Part shown: piece after piece, positions 55,601-58,600 of the stretch
How positions within the stretch are numbered: position 1 is the first letter of the stretch
Layout: each line of letters opens with the position of its first letter
Assembly (NCBI GenBank): GCA_943736015.1
Contig: OX031058.1
Coordinates: 5,223,001-5,287,000 of the forward strand
Direction of reading: 5' to 3'
Origin: Tridacna crocea
Taxonomy: Eukaryota; Mollusca; Bivalvia; Cardiida; Cardiidae
Length of the DNA: 64,000 nucleotides
Position numbers and translations under genes: made by a program
The notes under the pieces: model-generated
Told to the model about the DNA's origin: nothing
Seen by the model: only the letters and a program-made list of their open reading frames with translations
Databases searched by the model: none

Positions 55601-58600
55601 ATAGACTTCAATTATCATTTGGGTTATGTTCGATTTGTCGTCTGCAAATGCTTTCATTTTGAATCTATCCAAAATTATGTTGTATAGCAAAGTGTTAAGT
55701 GTTTACCAAATGGCATAATTTCTGACTAGTCCGAATTGGATGCATTTACTGACGACAAAATTTAAGTGATTCAAAAATTGAAATTTGCTTTAGGAAGGGT
55801 AAAAAATATGAGCATGATTTAAAATTTTAAATAGAAATACATTTTGTCTTATTACAGTGATGAATTGAAGGATGGTGCGGTTTCTATCACTTGGTCTCAA
55901 ATAAATAAATAAATAAATGAATAAATAAATAAAATGATAATTAATTAATAGAAGAAATATACTTTTAAGTTTTTTTCTATGGTAAAACTAAAATTCAGAC
56001 TCTTTCAAATTGAAAGCATTTACAGGCAACAAATTATATATGGCTATATAAGTCAATCAACACCATAGAAAGGTTTTGTAAATAGGCTGTGTTGCATTTT
56101 CTACCTCTGGTGTTTCAACGGTTTCTTTTCCTGGATCATCTAAGTCTGTTTCATCTGCTAATTCAGTCTCATCTCCATCTTGCACATCATTTGGCACTTG
56201 CTACAAAATTTTCGAAATTAAAGATTCATACGTTTGGTTTTGCCTTGGCTATTTCCTGCACATTTCATTAGAATAAAACTTTGACAAATTAAACAGAAAT
56301 GGGTGCAAGACAGAGAGTCAACATTTCATATTCTGGACATCTGAATAAATTACTTTGTCTAAAATAAATTTCATATTTGAAGAGGTTTGAGGACAAAAAT
56401 TACCCTATGGCTCAAATTATCCAACAGCTCAAATAATTTGTCTATGGAAGGATAGAAATCATCATGGGTAAAGGAGAAAATAATAACTATAAGTCATTTC
56501 TTCCATGAATACCCTGTTTTACCTCTATTCCACACAAAATAATTTGTCTTTTGTCCAAACTGAAAGCATTTTCAGACAACGAAATTAATGTGACTGAAAA
56601 ATTGAATTTCATTTTGGGATGGCTGCAAAATATTGTTGAAAAGGGAGAAAACGCTGTTACCTACACACATTCTCCTTTTCCCACAATTTTGTTCAATAGT
56701 TTCATTTCCCTTGGAGTCGTTAGAACATGGGAATTATGTGGTAATGGGCTCACCCTTTGCCAAGCAACTCCCGTTTTCATGGCCCAGAAAAAGAAGACTT
56801 TTGAAAACATTGTGGGAAAAGGAGCAAATGCTGGTACACATCATTTTCTCCATTTCCCACTATGTTTTCTACTCTTCTTATACCAAGTTTGCATTTTTGA
56901 GTCATGCCTATTTTGTGTCTGCAAATGCTTTCAATTGGGACAAGTCTGGTATTTTGCCATTGGGTAAAAAGTTAAAAAGCCTCCTCTAGAAGGGTCATTT
57001 GGATGTTACAATGTGTGGTTAAGGGTTACGGTTCAACAGTCAAAACTTTTTCATGAGGACTTGCATAAATTTCCCAAAAAATAAAATTGAAGAGCAGTGA
57101 CTTTCACACGATTAGCCTTGTTTATTGCCACTGAGCTTCAGGAGCACTGGTTTAACCCTTTCCCAAACAATCCCTGGTTTTCATGACCCTGACAAAGAGG
57201 CCTTTTAAAATCATTACGGGAAAAGGAGAAATGCTGGTAACCACTTCCCCACTACTCTTCCCCACATATATTTCGATTTTTGAGTCAAATTAATTTTGTC
57301 GTCTGCTAATGCTTTCAATTTGGACCGGTCTAAAATTTTGTCGTCTGGTAAAGAAGTCAAGCCCAGTGGCACAGTTGTCAGAATACAGACTTTGAAACCA
57401 GGGGAGTTGTTGGTTCAAATCCCCAACTCTATGAATTTCTTTTAGGGGACTTAGGACTTACGATACTTTTTGCAACAAAATTCATTTTTCTCTCACTGTT
57501 GATCAGTATTTCAAGACTGATCATGTCCGAAGGCAGCCATTGGCTTGAACATTGTGAAAAGTATTGGAAAATGAAACACAAGGAAACAATGAATAGGTGC
57601 AATAGCCAACCTAATATAACTGAAATAATATGGCCTGCAACATGCAAAAAGGAGCATTCGGGCATTTGCGTAAAGTATCGTCTCGGATTAGCCCATGCCG
57701 ACCGTGCACACTGATCCGAGACAGCAACTTTGTCATTGTCTGTTTTGCGCAGGTCTACTGTAACACAAAATCTAATGTAGTCGTAAAGTACCGTCTCGGA
57801 TGAGCCTGCGCACTCCACGCAGGCTCATCCGAGACGACACTTTACGCAAATGTCCGAATGCCCCTTTTCCCGTATTGCAAGCCATATTGAAAAGTGTGCT
57901 ACAAATCCATACAAATTAACCAAGTCTAGAAATAACCTATGTGGCTTTGGGATATATTCCAGCTTTACCCTTACTTACAATATCATCAGAGTTAGGTTGA
58001 TCACTTGCTTGCTGTGTTTGTTGGTTTGGTTCCCCAGGCTGATGCTTGTGTTCTGATTGTATATTGTCCTGTGCAGGTGCAGAGCTATGCAGAGGTTCAT
58101 TGTGTTGTGGCTGTGTATTTTCCTGTGCAGAGCTAGACGGAGGATCATTGTGCTGTGGCTGAATATTTTCCTGTGCAGGTGGGGAGGTAGGAGGTGAAGG
58201 AGACTCAGCAACAGGTTCTGGAGGTGGGGTAGGAGGTACTTTTCCCCTTCCCATGATTCTGTCTTCTAATGGAATATGGTGCTGAAATTTGATGAGTAAG
58301 TTACAGTGAAATCTGAGTCTATAAATACCAACCATAGTATATACATGTATTCGTGTAATTCTATGACATGACATCTGACTGGCGGCAAAAGTGTGTAACA
58401 GCCAGTAAGAATGCAAAATCTTGAAATTTATTGATTGAATTTACAATGGTTTTTCAAAAATAGGTTGAATATCATAGTCAAACATGGATAATGAGTATGA
58501 CTTAAATTTTTTACATGAATCTGCATGAAAAAATTGAACTAAAGGAGAAATTACCCTTTAAAATTCCCCTTCTCTTTTAACAAAATAACAAAATTTTAGA

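Noticed and set aside
57429-57818. 129-codon minus-strand frame
   Set aside because: Most of it falls in the TATGGC inverted-repeat element and a tRNA-like SINE.
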